The notes under the pieces are model-generated. The model was not told the DNA's origin and did not search any database. It saw nothing but the letters and a program-made list of their open reading frames with translations. Source: CAZCFB01 sp964511535 (GTDB taxonomy: Bacteria; Myxococcota_A; Polyangia; GCA-2747355; CAZCFB01). Taken from it: a stretch of 17,387 bases of DNA. Position 1 is the stretch's first letter; every line of letters starts with the position of its first letter. Both the position numbers and the translations under genes were made by a program. This document shows positions 15,063-17,387 of this stretch, in pieces. Location: NCBI GenBank assembly GCA_964511535.1, contig CAZEFW010000184.1:1-17387 (forward strand). The letters are read 5' to 3'.

Positions 15063-16220
15063 TCATTTCTTGTTCTTTGTTTTTTGTTTCTTGTTTTTTG
15101 TTTTCCTGTCCGACTCCGGCCCTCGATTGTCCGTCCGCCGCCCCTGGTTCCATGTCGTCACCTGGGGCGCGTTGGTGTCGGGATGGAACTCGGTCCAGGT
15201 GCCGTCCTTGCGGCCCAGACGGAAGGTGCCCTCGGCCCGCTTGCGGCCGTCCTTGCGCCACTCGATCACCTTGCCGTGCAGCAGGTTCAGCTTCCAGGTG
15301 CCCTCGGCCTGCTTCTTGCCGGTGTCGTAGTACATCACCGCCGGGCCGTGTGACTTGCCGTCGACGTAGTGCGCCTCGCGCTTCATCTTGCCGTTGGCGT
15401 ACCACACCAGCCACCGGCCGTGGCGCTGCCCCTTCTTGAAGGTGCCCTCTTCGTTGGTTTTGCCGTTTTCGTGCCAGCTGGTCCAGATCCCCTCCAGCTT
15501 GCCGTCCACGTAGGTGCCCTCGCTGCGCTTGACACCGTCGGGGTAGAACCGCGTCCACGGCCCCTGCAGCATGCCGTCCTTCCACACCTGGCTGAAGCGC
15601 AGCTTGCCCGTGTCGTGCCACGCCTTGTGCACGCCCTCCGACTTGCCTTGCTTGTAGGTTGCCACGCTCTCCTTGTTGCCGCTGGCGAACCAGAGCTCCC
15701 ACTTGCCGTCCCGCTGCCCGCCCTTGTAGCTGCCCACGCCGCGGCGCTTGCCGCTGTCGTGCCAGGTCTCCTCTTTGCCCTCCAGCTTGCCGCCTTTCCA
15801 GCTTCGCGCCGCCTTGGGCTTGCCGTTGTCGTGCCACTCCTTTTCGGCCCCGTGTTTCAGGTCCTGCAGGTAATGCTCCTCCACGCGCGGCTTGCCGTTG
15901 GGGTGCCACTCCTTGAACTTGCCCTCCTTCAGGTCGTCCCGGTACTGGCCCAGGCGGTCCTTCAGGCCGCTCTGCATCCACTGCACGTAGGGCCCGTGGC
16001 GCAGCTCCTTGCCCTTGGCCGTCACCTTGACGCAGTAGCGCTCGAGCCCCCCGGGCGGCTCGGCCCCGCGCTCCTGGGTGCCCTTGGGGCAGAACTTGCC
16101 CGGCTCGGTGGGCAGCGGCGCCGGCCCCTTCTTGCTGGCTGCGTTCTTCGTCTTCTTCGAGCAGGCCGGGGCCAGGGCCAGCATGAGCAGCGTGATGAGC
16201 AGAACAGTGACTCGAGACAT
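15063..16220 (-). CDS. Lipoprotein with twelve MORN-type repeats (YwqK-like)
   Basis: Predicted exported lipoprotein, 385 residues. The start at 16220 has GAGGG upstream at good spacing and gives a signal peptide ending in LAPAC (Cys20); the longer frame up to 16304 would bury this signal. After a short Cys-containing segment (near 40-65), twelve consecutive repeats of 24 residues fill most of the protein. Each is of the form HG.W..W..NGK....G.Y.DGK, as in EGIWTSWHENGKTNEEGTF or HGRWLVWYANGKMKREAHY. This is the MORN_2 repeat, found in many secreted or surface proteins and often auto-named 'YwqK family antitoxin'; no toxin partner is present here. The last 13 residues, KTKNKKQKTKNKK, come from a DNA heptamer tract. 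Function unknown, possibly binding or structural. It diverges from cutA. Confidence 0.88.
   Translation of the reverse strand: MSRVTVLLITLLMLALAPACSKKTKNAASKKGPAPLPTEPGKFCPKGTQERGAEPPGGLERYCVKVTAKGKELRHGPYVQWMQSGLKDRLGQYRDDLKEGKFKEWHPNGKPRVEEHYLQDLKHGAEKEWHDNGKPKAARSWKGGKLEGKEETWHDSGKRRGVGSYKGGQRDGKWELWFASGNKESVATYKQGKSEGVHKAWHDTGKLRFSQVWKDGMLQGPWTRFYPDGVKRSEGTYVDGKLEGIWTSWHENGKTNEEGTFKKGQRHGRWLVWYANGKMKREAHYVDGKSHGPAVMYYDTGKKQAEGTWKLNLLHGKVIEWRKDGRKRAEGTFRLGRKDGTWTEFHPDTNAPQVTTWNQGRRTDNRGPESDRKTKNKKQKTKNKK
15066..15100 (-). repeat. Heptamer tract forming the 3' end of the MORN lipoprotein gene
   Basis: Plus-strand 7-mers TTTCTTG, TTCTTTG, TTTTTTG, TTTCTTG, TTTTTTG are contiguous and end exactly at the stop codon (15063-15065). 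In the gene's direction the unit is CAARAAA-like, close to the AGCAAAA unit at the end of the sulfatase-HEAT gene and in the same orientation relative to its gene. Three heptamers equal seven codons, so the tract encodes a Lys/Asn/Gln-rich tail with a seven-residue period. Confidence 0.85.
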
Positions 16221-16302
16221 GGGCATCCCTCGCATGGCGCAACAATACCTCAAAATACGCTCGCCTGGCCCCATGTGGCTGCGCCGGGTTAACCTGATGC
16301 CC

Positions 16303-16638
16303 ATGAGCGCCCAACAGACCGACTATGTCACCGTGTTCATAACCGCCCCGGTCGACCAGGCCGAGGCCATCGCGCGGCCCCTGGTGGACGAGCAGCTGGT
16401 GGCCTGCGTCAACCTGGTGCCGGAGATCCGCAGCATCTACCGCTGGAAGGGCGAGGTATGCGTGGACGGCGAGAGCCTGCTGGTGGCCAAGACCCGCGCC
16501 AGCCTGGTGGAGCCCCTGCGCGCCCGCCTGGTGGAGCTGCACCCCTACGACGTGCCCGAGCTCATCGCCATGCCCATAATCGACGGCCACGCGCCGTACC
16601 TGGACTGGATCGGCGAGTCGACTCGCGAGCCGAAATAA
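16303..16638 (+). CDS. cutA: Divalent-cation tolerance protein CutA1
   Basis: Small trimeric cytoplasmic protein linked in some bacteria to copper and other divalent metal tolerance; its exact role is debated. The 111 residues fit the family length of about 105-115. Conserved parts are seen in order: VTVFITAPVDQAEAIARPLV, LVACVNLVPEIRSIYRWKGE (32-51), LLVAKTR (59-65), VELHPYDVPELIAMP (77-91) and YLDWIGEST near the end. The ATG at 16303 was chosen because it gives the usual CutA N-terminus. Another ATG two codons upstream is equally possible, and neither has a strong ribosome binding site. A much longer open frame upstream is antisense to the MORN gene and not used. The gene is divergent from the MORN lipoprotein with an 82-bp gap. 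Confidence 0.93.
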   Translation: MSAQQTDYVTVFITAPVDQAEAIARPLVDEQLVACVNLVPEIRSIYRWKGEVCVDGESLLVAKTRASLVEPLRARLVELHPYDVPELIAMPIIDGHAPYLDWIGESTREPK

Positions 16639-16658
16639 TCGCTTGATTTACGGCGATT
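16637..16658 (+). terminator. Weak candidate terminator of cutA
   Basis: AATCGC (16637-16642) and GCGATT (16653-16658) can form a 6-bp stem with a 10-nt loop. It starts within the cutA stop codon and is followed by TTC. Stem and T-run are both short, so this is only a possible intrinsic terminator. Confidence 0.3.
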
Positions 16659-16736
16659 TTCTGCCCACCGGGGAACAATCTCTGCGGCCTGCTTGTTACA
16701 TTTAAACACTCGTAATAAATAACCAAAAGGCCAACA

Positions 16737-17387
16737 ATGACCCTCGAAAAACCAGTCGAGAACGCGCACGATCTGTCCCAAAAATCCAATGACGATCTAG
16801 GCGACAAGATCGCCATCCTGTCCGCGCATATTCAGGCAGCCACGTGCCGCTTGCTGCTGCTCATCGCGGAGATGGATCGGCGTGAGGCGTGGGCTGATTT
16901 GGGCTTTATCTCCTGCGCCCACTGGCTCAGCTGGCGAACCAATGAGCAGCAGGGTACGGCCCGCGAAAAGGTGCGCGTGGCTCGCAAGCTGGTGGACTGC
17001 CCCCTCGTTCAGGAGGCGTTCTCACAGGGGCGCCTTTCGTATTCGAAAGTCAGGGCCATCACGCGCATCGTCACTCCAGAAAACGAGAGCACCTTACTGG
17101 AGTGGGCTCTGGACGGCTCGACCTCTCAGCTCGAGCGAATAATCCGAACTTATCGAAGAGCCAAACCGGCCGAGCAGGAGCTGGCACAACGGCAGAACGA
17201 TGAGCGGTTCCTGAGCTACCACTACGATGAGGACAATATGCTGGTGCTCAAGGGCCGGCTGCCACCCGAGGTGGGTGCGCTAATGGTCAAAGCGTTGCAA
17301 GTGGCCTCCGAAGAGCTATGCGACGACAACGGTGCCGAGCCGGACCAGCGGCTGTGCGATGCCATGGGCGAGGTGGCCGGCGCTGCC
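16737..17387 (+). CDS. DUF222-type protein (13E12-like), probable HNH endonuclease; C-terminus beyond the window
   Basis: An open frame from the ATG at 16737 to the right edge (217 codons, no stop). AAAAGG lies 6 nt upstream, in an AT-rich gap. The N-terminal part matches the DUF222 pattern: a helical segment (about 22-50, KIAILSAHIQAATCRLLLLI), WADLGFISCAHWLSWRTNEQ (52-71), then AREKVRVARKLVDCPLVQEA (75-94) and GRLSYSKVRAITRI (98-111). In this family an HNH nuclease domain usually follows at the C-terminus; it would lie outside the window and was not seen. Such genes occur in many copies in some actinobacterial and deltaproteobacterial genomes and can behave like mobile or selfish elements. 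Codon use is less GC-rich than the neighbours (ATA, CTA, AGA, CGA, AAA codons), which suggests a different origin. Confidence 0.82.
   Translation, partial: MTLEKPVENAHDLSQKSNDDLGDKIAILSAHIQAATCRLLLLIAEMDRREAWADLGFISCAHWLSWRTNEQQGTAREKVRVARKLVDCPLVQEAFSQGRLSYSKVRAITRIVTPENESTLLEWALDGSTSQLERIIRTYRRAKPAEQELAQRQNDERFLSYHYDEDNMLVLKGRLPPEVGALMVKALQVASEELCDDNGAEPDQRLCDAMGEVAGAA

Noticed and set aside
15063..16220. Toxin-antitoxin module based on the YwqK-like repeats.
   Set aside because: The protein is an exported lipoprotein and there is no small toxin gene beside it.
16221..16304. N-terminal extension of the MORN lipoprotein to 16304 and of the CutA frame back to 16078.
   Set aside because: Both run into or across the neighbouring gene's start region. 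The shorter forms give a lipoprotein signal and a normal CutA length.

Overview
The window is 17.4 kb of high-GC DNA, densely coded on both strands, with 12 protein-coding genes. Two of them run off the window edges. I see no rRNA, tRNA, CRISPR array or recognisable insertion sequence, and no gene-free stretch over 300 bases. A Gram-negative cell is indicated by several lipoprotein signal peptides, a periplasmic TRAP binding protein and a TPR lipoprotein of the TatT type. Cys-rich repeats of the CGDG...EQCDG kind, HEAT/sulfatase fusions and a DUF222-HNH protein together suggest a myxobacterium-like or other deltaproteobacterial lineage (Myxococcota or a relative). That placement is an inference from gene content only.

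Left part (1-7268, all minus strand). Reading in the direction of transcription, a small lipoprotein and a multi-pass GT-C/YfhO-like membrane protein come first. A new promoter (4783-4811) then starts a TRAP transporter operon: tatT (TPR lipoprotein), tatP/dctP (periplasmic binding protein), a long-chain acyl-CoA synthetase, and the TRAP small permease, probably fused to the large permease beyond the left edge. The synthetase sits between binding protein and permease and is translationally coupled to the permease. This suggests import of a hydrophobic carboxylic acid followed by CoA activation.

Middle part (7341-15040, plus strand). A soluble HEAT-repeat protein is followed by a well-formed promoter and a stand-alone ribosomal protein L3 gene, away from its usual S10 operon. 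Next come rlmE (23S rRNA U2552 methyltransferase) and, directly abutting it, a 1040-residue membrane protein. That protein joins a sulfatase/phosphatase-fold domain, with Thr at the nucleophile position, to a HEAT domain. A lipoprotein with four 49-residue Cys-rich repeats and a propeller-like region follows.

Right part (15063-17387). A lipoprotein made of twelve 24-residue MORN-type repeats (minus strand) diverges from cutA (plus strand). A DUF222/HNH-type gene, cut by the right edge, ends the window.

The most unexpected structure is at gene ends. Five genes (GT-C-like, HEAT, rplC, sulfatase-HEAT, MORN) finish in, or within about 12 nt of, a short tandem tract of period 7 (one of period 8). 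Each tract has a different unit. In four of the five the tract includes or touches the stop codon, and in the MORN gene it also encodes a Lys-rich tail. The tracts appear only where a transcription unit plausibly ends and are absent from the tight junctions inside the operons.
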